Source: Dastarcus helophoroides (lineage: Eukaryota > Arthropoda > Insecta > Coleoptera > Bothrideridae). Taken from it: 64,000 nucleotides of DNA. The stretch lies in NCBI GenBank assembly GCA_028583605.1, contig CM053335.1, positions 17,386,553-17,450,552 of the forward strand. The letters run 5' to 3'. Below the pieces are notes generated by a model, which made no database searches, was not told the origin of the DNA, and saw only the letters and a list, made by a program, of their open reading frames with translations. How positions within the stretch are numbered: position 1 is the first letter of the stretch; every line of letters begins with the position of its first letter. Position numbers and translations under genes: made by a program. Positions 36,027 to 47,215 of this stretch are shown here, piece after piece.

Positions 36027-38190
36027 AGGAACGATTCTCTTCGCTCTCGCGCACTAAGTTTCAGGAACACCTAAGAAGTTGCAACAGTGGCGGCTGGTGA
36101 CTTTTTGACAGGGGGTGCAAAAATATTAGTAGTTAAGAGTTTAGGTGACACTGCCATAACAAAGTATTAAATTTAAGAGAAACAAAAGTGAGTATTTTTA
36201 CGAATTAAATTTAATTATCATCTTATAACCTCCAAAATAGTTTTGGGTTATCATCTCTAAATTATTTTCATCGAGTACAAAAAAAAAACATTATCGACAT
36301 TTTTAAGCCTGTTCAAAGTACTCTGTTCGGCTGTACGTCGTTACGGCTCTAGGTTACTTAATTAAAATTGTTTGCTTTCATAGGAATAAAATTATATCTC
36401 TTTTTCATGAAAACTGCATTTGAAAATAAAATGTATTTTATTACAAAGTTCTAATTAAACTCTACAAAAACACAAAAAAAAATATTTTTTTAAACAAAAT
36501 CCGCTCTACGATCTTTTAAAGAAATAAAGTAATCATTACTTTCTCATCAAAATTGTTTAAATTCCAAACTCAGCATTTGGCAATAGCGCATAAGCGCGGA
36601 GCGGCGTACCCCGGGCTACTGTGGTGTTCTATAGTTTATTTCTCCGTATCCCGTGGAGGGCGTTGATAGACATTGCACGGCAGCCTCGCTAGGTGCATAA
36701 TTCTACGCGCACCAACTTATTTAAATTTCCTTATAATATTTAATATAATGGAATCAAACGTTTGCGTACTTTATTCCAAGTCACTCACAAGTATTATTAA
36801 TTAATTAGTATATCATTGTTTTGTGTTTAAAAATGTGATAAATCCAAGTCTTTTACATAAAACAGAAAAGAATAGATCGCTCATTTCACGATGAGCGCGC
36901 GCTCTTGCGCTCTTTAAGACCAGCCGCCACTGAGTTGCAACCTCAAAAATTTATCAGATCTCTGGTGCACAGCCAAAGCTCTAAGAGGAGATAGGAAACC
37001 TATCCCTCCGATACACGGACCTCAAGGAATGGCTCACTCAGATCAGGAAAATGCCGCAGCTTTCGCTGAGACCTTCGAACGACACTGTCAGGCCACACTC
37101 GAAGAAGTTAACCTAGATTTCGTAGAGGAGGTGGAAGAAGTTGTTCAAGTTCTTCAGGAGAAAGTGCCAGAAGAAGACGACGTCATCCAACCGACTAACG
37201 AGGAGGAAATCCAAAGCTTTCTGCGCAAGCTAAACGTCAAAAAGTCTCCAGGTCCAGACGGAATTCCAAACCAAGCTCCGAAGTCTCTTCCGGATCAAGC
37301 TGTCAAATACTTTAGAGCAATAGTCAATTCCATGTTCAAATACCGATATTTTCCAACAAGATGGAAGGCTGCAAACGTTATCTTCATTCCTAAGCCAGAT
37401 AAGGATGGGAAATTTTCCCAAAATTACAGGCCAATCAGCCTCTTATCCAACTTGGGTAAGGTGGCGGAAAGAATTTTGAGGAAACGTCTGCAGAATATCA
37501 TCAGCGATCGCGACATCATTCCTTGAGTTGAACTCTACCTCAGACCAACTGCTGAGAGTGGTTGAAACAATCACTCAACGCATGAACTGGAACCAGGTAG
37601 TTGGAGCTTTCGATATCTCCAAGGCATTTGACACAGTTTGACACCAAGGATTAGTCTACAAGATGCACCAGTTTGGAATACCTCTAACTCAAATGGTAAG
37701 CTCGTTCCTGGACCAGCGCGCTCATTCAGAGCAAAGGTGGGACAGGAACTATCGGACCGATTTAGACTACAGTATGGGGTGCCTCAAGGCCCTACCTTGT
37801 CACCTCTGCTGTATTCTCTGCTCACAGCAGACATCCCTAGAACCAATCCAACAATCGACCACAACTTTTTGGCAACTTACGCAGACGACACAGCTTTAGT
37901 GGCGTACTCTTACAGTCCAGAGGTGGTCACCAGGAGGAAACAGACAGTCTACTAGATTACTTCAGTCAATGGAGAATCCAAGTCAAAGCAGACAAGACCC
38001 AAGCAGTCTTTTTCACTCGAAGAAGACTCCAACCGTAAGGACATGTAAATGTTCATCGGCAAAACGTCGACTGGAGACTTCAGGCAAAGTATCTAGGAGC
38101 AATTCTTGACAAAAGACTTACTTTCCAGGCACACATCGATTATGCAGTGTCCAAAGCCAAAATGCAAGACAATAGAAAACAAACTAACAG
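36027..38190 (+). pseudogene. Jockey-type non-LTR retrotransposon reverse transcriptase remnant
   Basis: Partial ORF2 of a non-LTR retrotransposon, which would have copied element RNA at a nicked target. The fragment starts upstream of a hAT insertion (36085-36932) that splits it. After the insertion come, in order, K-S-P-G-P-D-G-I (about 37239-37265), F-I-P-K-P-D-K-D, N-Y-R-P-I-S-L-L-S (about 37421-37447), A-F-D-I-S-K-A-F-D-T-V, G-V-P-Q-G (37776-37790) and the catalytic Y-A-D-D (37878-37889). These are the finger and palm motifs of Jockey-clade reverse transcriptases. It is dead: a frame change and probable small deletion at about 37524, a TGA at 37639-37641 where the family has Trp after F-D-T-V, a return to the first frame by about 37740, and later stops. 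The endonuclease domain and 5' end are absent. The last recognisable thumb sequence (Y-L-G-A-I-L-D-K-R-L) is near 38090. The left boundary is approximate. Confidence 0.85.
36085..36932. mobile_element. Non-autonomous hAT element inserted in the Jockey remnant
   Basis: Starts CAGTGGCGGCTGGT and ends ACCAGCCGCCACTG, a perfect 14-bp inverted terminal repeat. AGTTGCAA flanks it on both sides (36077-36084 and 36933-36940), a perfect 8-bp duplication as made by hAT transposases. At 848 bp with no long open frame it is non-autonomous. Mentally removing it with one AGTTGCAA copy brings the retrotransposon reading frame on the two sides into register, which confirms both the junctions and the order of events. 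Confidence 0.93.
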
Positions 38191-38220
38191 TTTGTACGCG
38201 TAACAGTAGCAGTGCACGCG

Positions 38221-38400
38221 GATTATTTTAATAAAATGGTCTGACAGCATCACCTAGCGCGATAGGGCCTAGTTTTGCTACCTAATACACCTGGAGACTA
38301 ACTAGAGGCAGCTAACCATGCACATGATCGTATCAACGAATTTGAACAAAACATCATTCTGCTACCCACACGAATTCTTCACATCTGTGCATAGCTGATG
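38221..38400 (+). repeat. Dispersed repeat, copy B
   Basis: Partner of 17152-17330. It starts about 30 bp after the last retrotransposon-like sequence, so it is either that element's 3' end or an independent insertion beside it. The 17-kb copy has no reverse transcriptase sequence next to it. Confidence 0.65.
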
Positions 38401-39132
38401 AAGTCAGTTGTATCACAACCTAACCGCTATCTTACAGCAGTTTACCCTATCTGGCTCTTATTAATACCAGAGACAAATTAAATTGATTCGTCATCAATTT
38501 TAACCAGTTTTTCCTTGTTGCATTAGTTGGCACAACAGCAGTACATATGACAACAGTGGAGGTGGTTCGATTTGCATGTTAACTTTTTGCCACCATTAAC
38601 TTCCTAGGTGGCAATTTGTCACACGTGTCACTTTTTATTTAAAGAGAATCATTCGTGTGGCCTCCTAGATGCCAAAGTGGCTCAGCGTCGCGGCGCTGAA
38701 TATTTGTAAAAATACATCGACATCTATTATGTATTAGGGTCTTTCCGTCACGCTTTATGCAACTTCCAATTCGCTTTATTTATATTTCAAGCATTCTTCG
38801 ACATCGAACGCACGATTGCAATGGGGTGAAAAAATGTGTTAAGTATAATTGGCTTTTGTACCGCCGCAACAATATTCAAATGTGTTGGAAGTCGGGGGTG
38901 ACATTAGCATTTTCAATATGTAAATCGCTGGTTAATATTAATAAGTTTTTTATAAGGAAGCATATTTTTAAATATAATTTTAGGATATTACGTCGCGAAC
39001 GTTAATCTCAAATTTGGCCACCTACAAACGCGACCATTTAACCCACAATTCGACTTACGTTGTTATTATTGACCCCCTTTTGCGTTTATATAGTTAAACT
39101 AACTGATAACCCCGCTTTTGTCCGCGTGAAAA
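38401..39132. other. Single-copy spacer
   Basis: No gene or repeat recognised. Short frames (82 aa at 38757) lack any supporting signal. Confidence 0.4.
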
Positions 39133-40930
39133 ATGAGAAATTATCCTCGGATCACCTTTTTGAAATTTCGAATTTTCGATTTTTCGAAATTCTATTTTTC
39201 GAAATTCAATATTTCGAAATTCGATATTTCGAAATTCGACTTTTCCAAATTCCATTTTTCCAAATTCGATTTTTCAAAATTCGATTTTTCGAAATTGGAT
39301 TTTTCGAAATTCGAGTTTTCCAAATTCGATTTTCCGAAATTCGATTTTCCGAAATTCCATTTTTCGAAATTCGATTTTTGGAAATTCGATTTTACGAAAT
39401 TCGATTTTTCGAAATTACATTTTTCTAAGTTCAATTTTTCGGAATTCTATTATTTGCAATTCCATTTTTTGAAATTCTATTTTTCGAAATTCGATTTTTC
39501 GAAATTCCATTTTTCGAAATTCAATTTTTTTATATCCGATATTTCGAAATTCAATTTTTCGAAGTTCTATTTTTCGAAATTCGATTTTTCGATTTTTCGA
39601 AATTCAATTTTTCGAAATTCGATTTTTCCAAACTCAATTTTTCGAAATTCGATTTTTCGAAATTCTATTGTTCGAAATTCGATTTTTAGGAAATTCGATT
39701 TTTCGAAATTCTATTTTTCGAAATTCCATTTTTCGAATTTCCATTTGTCGAAATTCGATTTTTCGAAATTCGATTTTTTGAAATTCGATTTTTCGAAATT
39801 CAATTTTTCGAAATTCGATTTTTATTCTTCGACATATTTTGCAAATTTGAATTTCTAAGACTCGACTTTCTTCGAATTGTCGACCTTTTCTCATTCGACT
39901 TAACAAAATTCGATTTTTCGAAATTCAATTTTTCGAAATTCGATTTTTCGAAATTCGATTTTTTCAAATTCGATTTTTATTCTTCGGCTGATTTTGCAAA
40001 TTTGACATTTCAAAACTCCACTTTCTTCGAATTGTCGACCTTTTCACGTTCGAGTTAACAAACTTTTTAGCTTGTTCTCGAACATTTCAGCTTATTCTCG
40101 AAATTTTGACTTATTTTGAGAATTTCGACTTTTTTCGTTCTTTTTTCAAAATTCGATTTTTCGAAAATCTATTTTTCGAAATTCCATTTTTCGAAGTTCT
40201 ATTTTTCCAAATTCGATTTTTCGAAATTCGATTTTTCGAAATTCGATTTTTCGAAATTCTATTTTTCGTAATTCCGTTTTTCGAATTTCCATTTTTTCGA
40301 AATTCGATTTTTCGAAAGTCAATTTTTTGAAATTCAATTTTTCGAAATTCGATTTTTATTCTTCGACTGATTTTGCAAATTTAACATTTTAAGACCTCAC
40401 TTTCTTCAAATTGTCGACTTTTAACGTTCGAGTGAACAAATTTTAACTTGTTCAGCTTGTTCTCGAAATTTTGTCTTATTTTGATAATTTCGGCTTTTTG
40501 TTTGTTTTTTTTTAAATTCGATTTTCAGTGTTTTACTTATTTTGCAAATTTCGACCTTTTAAAACATCCACTTTTTTCGAAATGTCGACGTTTTCTCGTT
40601 CGTCTAACAAAATTTAGACTTGTTCTCGAAATTTTGGTTTTTTTGAAAATTATGAATTTTTTCGTTGTCTTTTTTTAAATTTCTTTGAATTTTGGCCTTT
40701 TTGTTTTGATTGTTTTATAAGGCTTCTTATTTTTGTGATAATTTTTATCTTTATTACAATGTTTTATATTGGAGATTTCAATTTTTTGAAAATTTGCTTT
40801 CCAAAGTTTCGAATGTTTTAAAAATATTTTGATTATATCTTGAATTTTTGTATTGTTTGGAAAACTTTGCCTTTTTTACATTTTCGACCTGGAATTTCAA
40901 TTTTTTGAAACCTCAGTTTTTTAATTTGTT
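39133..40930. repeat. 15-bp TTCGAA minisatellite array
   Basis: Unit AAATTCGATTTTTCG repeats dozens of times from about 39165 to 39990 and 40145-40350. Longer landmark phrases (TTTTATTCTTCGAC, TTTTGCAAATTT, TTCTTCGAATTGTCGACCTTTT) recur near 39827, 39977 and 40354, so short units are embedded in a larger repeat. Beyond 40450 it degrades to T-rich sequence. Because 15 is divisible by three, both strands stay open for long stretches (241 aa at 39133, 90 aa on the minus strand), giving an F-S-K-F-D pentapeptide that has no other sign of being coding. Confidence 0.9.
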
Positions 40931-40947
40931 ACGGAATTTTTCCCCAG

Positions 40948-41298
40948 TGAAGGAAGGGTGGCTTAGTATTTATAATTTCCAAGAAATTCTTCTAAGTGCC
41001 ACTATCAAGCTATGAAATAATTTCCTTCACTATCGCCGGCTAGCGTTGGGGAAAGAGCAAGAGCCTCTTCTTGTTTCAGGCTGGGAGTCGTACACCCCTG
41101 TGAGGACCCCTCGTTTGGGCCGATGTGATACTCAAGGGAGTGGAAAACTTTTCAAAAATTGCCAAGTCCGGAACTCGGGAGTGAAAATATTTCTAAGTCC
41201 CAGATTCCGCGTAAATAGAATTAAGTTTGGTAATTGCGCGGCACGACGGCTAAAGAATACCAAAAAGGGGCGCCAGGTGATTTTGAATCACGCAATAT
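40948..41298 (+). repeat. Dispersed repeat, copy B (GC-richer)
   Basis: Inverted partner of 26785-27096, with the same order of landmarks, including GTGAGGACCCCTCGTTTGGG at 41100. A 185-aa frame starting at 41046 lies largely within it; the matching part of the other copy does not keep the frame, so I treat that frame as incidental. Confidence 0.7.
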
Positions 41299-42655
41299 AC
41301 CTAAGGAGACGTCAAAAAAAATCACCAAAAGATACTCAACCACGGAAGCTGGACAATTTACTCCTAGATGGCGTAGTTCTCGTCCTTGTTGCCACTCTCT
41401 CTGGGACCTACCTTACTGAGAGTGTTGCTATCTATGTTCTAACCTTACAATTTAGACAGACAGGAAAATACTTTCTCGAAGCAATAAAACAAAATATTTC
41501 AAAGGGCAGAATAGGTTCTAATGTACGCACGATATTTTTACAGTTTATAATGTACGCACTTAATGTACGTGTGTCTTCCACTACTTATTTATTCTGGTCT
41601 TAAACTACGGACACAATTTGTTGGAAGGAAAGTGCGCACTTTGTTCCGTACAGCTGATTACAAAAGTTGTTCCCTTTAATATATATTTCCTATCTTAACA
41701 TTATCGCAAATTTTAGGTTCCTGTCTCGTTTCAGCACTAAATAGAGCGGGGGGAAAATTATCAAATTATTAAGCTATCGAAATTCAGGCACTAGGGTTCA
41801 AAAGTCAGACCCGAGGATATAAATATCGGGTAAGATAACTACAAACGAGCAGGTAAAAGAAAGGCTAATTTAATTAATTTAAAACTTAGAATCCAAAAGA
41901 AAAAGAATTTAATGAGACAACTGGGAAAATTGACACAAAAAAAAAACACAATCTACGTAAGTAACCGAAAATGGGCTGTATGTTAACACAAAAATTCAAA
42001 AAGAAACGGTACTATAATTTAGGTTGCCAGCCAAACATCTGATCTATCTAGGGTTGGGACAATCTCCAAATAAGAATATAAAAAGGGGGTACTTATGTGC
42101 TTGTCATGAAGGGTCCCAGGTCGAGAGGGATGCTGAGACTTCGTGTAGCGATTGGATCGTTGACACAACTCCCTTCAATGAAGTCCTCGAAGCCCACTCC
42201 AGAAGACGATGACCACTCCTTCGGACCTCCTTGTGTCCCTTTTCAGGTCCTGCTTGACCGATCCCGTCAAGGATCCCAACCAAACAAAAAGAGCCTTGGT
42301 TATTAGTCGGCTCTGCCGCGTGCTTGGGAAGCACCTTCCTCCTTATTCCCGAAAAACCGGAACCATCTGAGGTTTTCGTCCTAACTCGGTAACACCAGGA
42401 AATACAATCGCCCCAGACGGTCCGAAGATGGGTTACATTAAATCCCTTTCCGGAAAAGCAACCAAGATGCACTTGGAAAATCCCGTAACCTCACCTTGAG
42501 AAGGATGACACCCAAGTCAACGACAAGAGAGAAGATGGCCGATTTCCCCCACACCAAGACTGACAGAAGATATGCCAACACTTATCAAACCAACCAATGT
42601 ATGTTTGGTGGCCTAGCCACACGCCCTATTTCTAACGGAAATTTAAACCGTAACA
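41299..42655. other. GC-richer region, possible retroelement or LTR remnant
   Basis: 42090-42600 is clearly richer in G/C than its surroundings. A TATAAAAA lies at 42078-42085, and a 122-aa minus-strand frame spans 42104-42472 without a motif I recognise. This could be an LTR or untranslated part of a retroelement. I could not find paired ends or a target duplication. Confidence 0.3.
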
Positions 42656-45600
42656 AATTATTTAAAACATTGTAACTCGTTTTGAAAATTTGAATTTTTT
42701 TAAGTTTTAACCTTTGAAGATTTTTGACTCACTTTGACTTTTTTAATTTGACTATTTTTTAATTCGGCTATTTTTTAACTTGACTATTTCTTAATTTAAC
42801 TATTTTTTTATTTGACTATTTTTTAATTTGACTATTTTTTAATTCGACTGTTTTTAACTTAACTATATATGAGTTCGACTCTTTCTTAATTCGACAGTTT
42901 TTTAATTCGACAGTTTTTTAATTTGACTATTTTTTATTTTGACAATTTTCTAATTTGACTATTTTTTAATTCAACTGTTTTTTTAACTTGGTTATTTATT
43001 AATTCGACTGTTTTTTAACTTTTAATTTGACTTCTTTTTAATTTTTTAAAACATTGTAACTCGTTTTAAAAATTTGAATTTTTTTAAGTTTTATCCTTTG
43101 AAGATTTTGACTCAATTTGATTTTTTTAATTTGACCATTTTTTAACTTAACTATTTTTAAATTTGACTATTTTTTAATTCGACTGTTTTTTAACTTAACT
43201 ATTTATTAGTTCGACTATTTCTTAATTCGACTGTTTTTTAACTTGATTATTTTTACTTTGAGTATTTTTTAATTTGACTATTTTTTAATTCGACTATTTT
43301 TTAACTTGATTATTTTTTAACTTGATTATTTATTAATTCGAGTATTATTTAATTTGATTGTTTTTTAACTTGACTATTTTTTAATTTTTTAAAACATTGT
43401 AACTCGTTTTAAAAATTTGAATTTTTTTAAGTTTTTACCTTTAAAGATTTTGACTCACTTTGACTTTTTTAATTTGGCTATTTTTTAATTTGACTATTTT
43501 TTAATTCGACTATTTTTTAACTTGACTATTTTTTAATTTGACTATTTTTTAATTTATCTGTTTTTTAATTTGACTTTTTTAATTTGACTGCTTTTTACTT
43601 TAACTATTTATTCGTTCGACTATTTCTTAATTCGACTGTTTATTAACTTGATTATTTTTAATATGACTATTTTTTAATTTAACTATTTTTTAATTCGACT
43701 ATTTTTTTAACTTGATTATTTATTAATTCGACTATTTTTTAATTCGACTGTTTTTCACTCGACAATTTTTTAATTTTTTAAAACATTAAAACTCGTTTTA
43801 AAAATTTGATTTTTTTTAAGTTTTTACCTTTGAAGATTTTGACTCACTGATCTTTTCAATTTGACTATTTTTTAATTCGACTATTTTTTTATTTGACTAT
43901 TTTTTGTTTTAACTATTTTTTAATTTAACTATTTTTTAATTTAACTATTTTTTAATTTGACTATTTTTTAATTCGACTATTTTTTAATTTGGTTATTTTT
44001 TAATTCGACAATTTTTTAAGTCGACTGTTTTTTACCTTGACTATTTTTTAATTTGACTATTTTTTAATTTGACTATTTCTTAATTTAACTATTTTTTAAT
44101 TGGACTATTTTTTAATTCGACTATTTTTTAACTTGACTATTTTTTAATTTGACTATTTTTTAATTTGACTATTTCTTAATTTAACTATTTTTTAATTTGA
44201 CTATTTTTGAACTTAATTAATTTCTAATACGACTGTTTCTTACTTTGACTATTTTTTAATTTAACTATTTTTTAATTCGACTATTGTTTAATTTGCTTAA
44301 TATTTAATTCGACAATTTTTTAAGTCGACTGTTTTTTAACTTAACATATTTTGTATTATTTGACTATTTTTTAATTGACTATTTCTTAATTAACTAGTTT
44401 GAATTGACTATCTTTTGACTCAATTAATTTCTAATACGACTGTTTTCTTAAATTTGACTATTTTTTAATTAAACTATTTTGTAATTCGACGGTATTGGTT
44501 TAATTGCTTAATATTAATTCGACAAATTTTTAAGTCAACTGTTTTTTTAACTTGATTTTTTTAATTGACTATTTTTTAATTTATTATTACTATTGACTTT
44601 TTTAATAACATTTTTAATTTTTTGCTATTTTAATTTTTACTTTTTAATAATTTTTTCGACTTTACTTGACTTTTTAATTACATTATTACTTTTTTAATTG
44701 ACTATTTTTTAATTGACTATTTTTAACTTGACATTTTTAATTCTGACTATTTTTTTACATTTTATCTTGTTTTTATAATTGACTTTTTAATTTGACTGTT
44801 TTACTTTACTATATATATTTTAATTCGACTTTTTTTAACTTGACTATTTTTAATTTGACTATTTTTTAATTAACTATTTTTTAATTCGACTATTTTTAAC
44901 TTGATATTTTTTAATTTCGACTATTTTTTAATTCGACTGTTTTTATGACTTTATATTTTTTAATGACATTTTAATTACTATTTTTAATTTGATATTTTTA
45001 ATTGAATTTTTTATTGAATTTTGTAACTATTTTTTAATTTGACTATTTCTTAATTGAACTATTTTTTAATTGGACTATTTTTTATTCGACTATTTTTTAA
45101 TTTGACTATTTTTCAATTTGACTTTTTTAATTTGACTATTTCTTAATTTAACTATTTTTTAATTCGACTATTTTTTAACCTGATTAATTTCTAATTCGAC
45201 TGTTTTTTACCTTGACCATTTTTTTAATTTTACTATTTTTTAATTCGACTATTTTTTTAACTTAATTATTTTTAATTCGACTGTTTTTTAACTTGATTAT
45301 TTTTTTAATTTGACTATTTTTAAATTCTATTATTTCTCAATCTGATTATTTTTAATTTAACTATTTTTTAGTTCGACTATTTTTTAATTTGATTATTTTT
45401 TTAATTCGATAATTTTTTAATTGGACTGGCTTTTACCTTTTTTTTTAATTTGACTATTTTTAATTCTATTATTTCTCAATCTGATTATTTTTTAATTTGA
45501 CAATTTTTTAATTTAACTATTTTTTAGTTCGACTATTTCTTAACTTAACTATTTTTTAATTCGACTATTTTTTAACTTGATTATTTTTTAATTCGACTGG

Positions 45601-45840
45601 TTTTTGCCTTGACTATTTTTTAATTTGACTATTTTTTAAGTCTGTTATTTCTCAATTTGACTATTTTTTAATTTAACGATTTTTTAATTTCACTATTTTT
45701 TAATTCGACTATTTTTTAACTTGCTTATTTTCTAATTCGACATTTTTTTAATTCGACTGGTTTTTACCCTGACTATTTTTTAATTTGACTATTTTTTAAT
45801 TTGACTATTTTTTAACTTAACTATTTCTTAATTTATTTAA
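42656..45840. repeat. 16-bp TTTTTTAATTTGACTA array, 3.2 kb
   Basis: Unit CTATTTTTTAATTTGA, with TTCGA and TTAA variants, repeats almost without break. In the first 1.2 kb it is organised by a landmark, AAAACATTGTAACTCGTTT then TTTGAAGATTTTGACTCA, at 42664, 43048, 43391 and 43780 (spacings about 384, 343 and 389 bp). After that the landmark disappears and the short unit alone continues. No open frame reaches a notable length. Confidence 0.9.
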
Positions 45841-46597
45841 CTTTCTCGACCTCTATTTCACTGAGGTATTATCGTTTAGAGCAAAAAAGTCATTTTTCAC
45901 TTTGGCAATCAATAGTTAGAGAAATAATGATCGGACAGAAAACAAAAGGGTTTAAAAAGCTAGAAAGCATTCCCTACAAGATCAAGTTATTAGTTTTTGA
46001 TACAAAGAAAACTGGGCAGTCATAGGACTGCCGACAGAAGTGAACACTAACCTATCAAAGCTTTTAAAGAAGTCTTCGCTTCTCTCCTGTCAATTTTCTA
46101 TAAATTAACCAAGCGAAAGGTACGAAAATTAAGCCACATTACACACAAAATATATACAAGCTGACGTTATCCTTGGTGGCTTTCAGTTTTCAAACTAGAA
46201 TATTCCATTTGGAGCGATGACAAATTATGATCGTTGCTTACGTTAAGTGTGTTTTACAAACCATTGTGACGGGGAAATGAATAGAATCATAAGTTGCCGC
46301 ACTCCCGAGGGTCTCGATTTCCATGTAGTCAGCTTATCTTAGAATAATTGCGTTCAAGCTTTGCGGGATTGATGGCCAAAAAAACCACATTACCGCGAGA
46401 AGTATCGCTACAAGAAACTGCCTCGTTAGAGCGTCTGAAATAAGCGTAACGTTTTAATTGGACTGTAGCCATTAAATAGTGATACAGTTCAAATAAATAG
46501 AGCGTGGTGATGTCAAAACATTATCGAATTTAGTTTTCGATGTCGAATGGTGTTATGATTTTTGAACTTTTGACAACTCGCATTAAAATAATGTTGT

Positions 46598-46720
46598 TTT
46601 GGTGGAACGGACTGGTCCTTGCTAATCTTCAAAATTTAAAGTTAAAGTTGATACAAAAATCTTGTCCCATGAAACCAAGACAGATTAAAAAATACGGTTG
46701 GAGCAACTGTTGTTTAATAA
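46598..46720 (+). repeat. TGGTCCTTGG dispersed repeat
   Basis: TTTTGGTGGAACGGACTGG, then CTTGCTAATCTTCAAAATTT, CTTGTCCCATGAAACCAAGA and GATTAAAAAATAC. It matches 25708-25790 on the same strand with one small insertion (GTTAAAGTTGAT). The element's terminus is the same TTTTGGTGGAACG as in the other copies. Confidence 0.65.
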
Positions 46721-47215
46721 CCTTTTCCAATTATTCAGCGGCAATGGTAGATGTTAGCAAATAAACGAGCGACGATCAATTGGCCATATCCTTAAGAGGA
46801 AGCCATCAAAGGAACTCCTTAGACGATCATAGGCAACCACTACTCGATTCTTAGCATAGACTATATGCATGGATACAATAAACTTGGGGGCGCTTTACTG
46901 TAGATTTTAAGTCGACAACACTACACTTCTTATTCGATAGATTTCGCAACGTATCTTTAGCCGAAATCATCTAGGAGTAGGGAACTATGTGGCTATTACT
47001 TCAAGATGTTTCCCTAACGTACGGGATGAGGTCAAATGTATAGTTTCACGCAAAAACCGTGGATGGATCACCACGTAATAATTGGAAGAGGTTTAATAAC
47101 CACTTTCAATTATTCAACGACAATGACTAACATCTTTAGAAGTTAGTATGTAAACGAGCGACGATCAATTGGCCATATCCTAAATATGGAGCCATCAACG
47201 GAACTCCTCAGACGC
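46705..47215 (+). repeat. Local direct duplication, two copies of about 130 bp
   Basis: GTTTAATAACC.TTT.CAATTATTCA, then AAACGAGCGACGATCAATTG, GGCCATATCCT and GGAACTCCT.AGACG occur at 46705-46830 and again at 47085-47215, about 385 bp apart. Confidence 0.65.
46965..47030 (+). repeat. Partial third copy of repeat R1
   Basis: CATCTAGGAGTAG, then TATTACTTCAAGATGTTTCC matches the centre of R1 (27690-27745 and 33460-33520). The rest of R1 is absent. Confidence 0.45.

Noticed and set aside
39133..40440. Regular short repeats resembling a CRISPR array
   Set aside because: Units are contiguous with no unique spacers, and the window is eukaryotic.
41046..41603. 185-aa plus-strand frame
   Set aside because: Most of it lies in a dispersed repeat whose other copy (26785-27096) does not keep the frame; no domain recognised.
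42104..42472. 122-aa minus-strand frame in a GC-richer stretch
   Set aside because: No recognisable motif; overlaps two plus-strand frames; likelier non-coding retroelement sequence.
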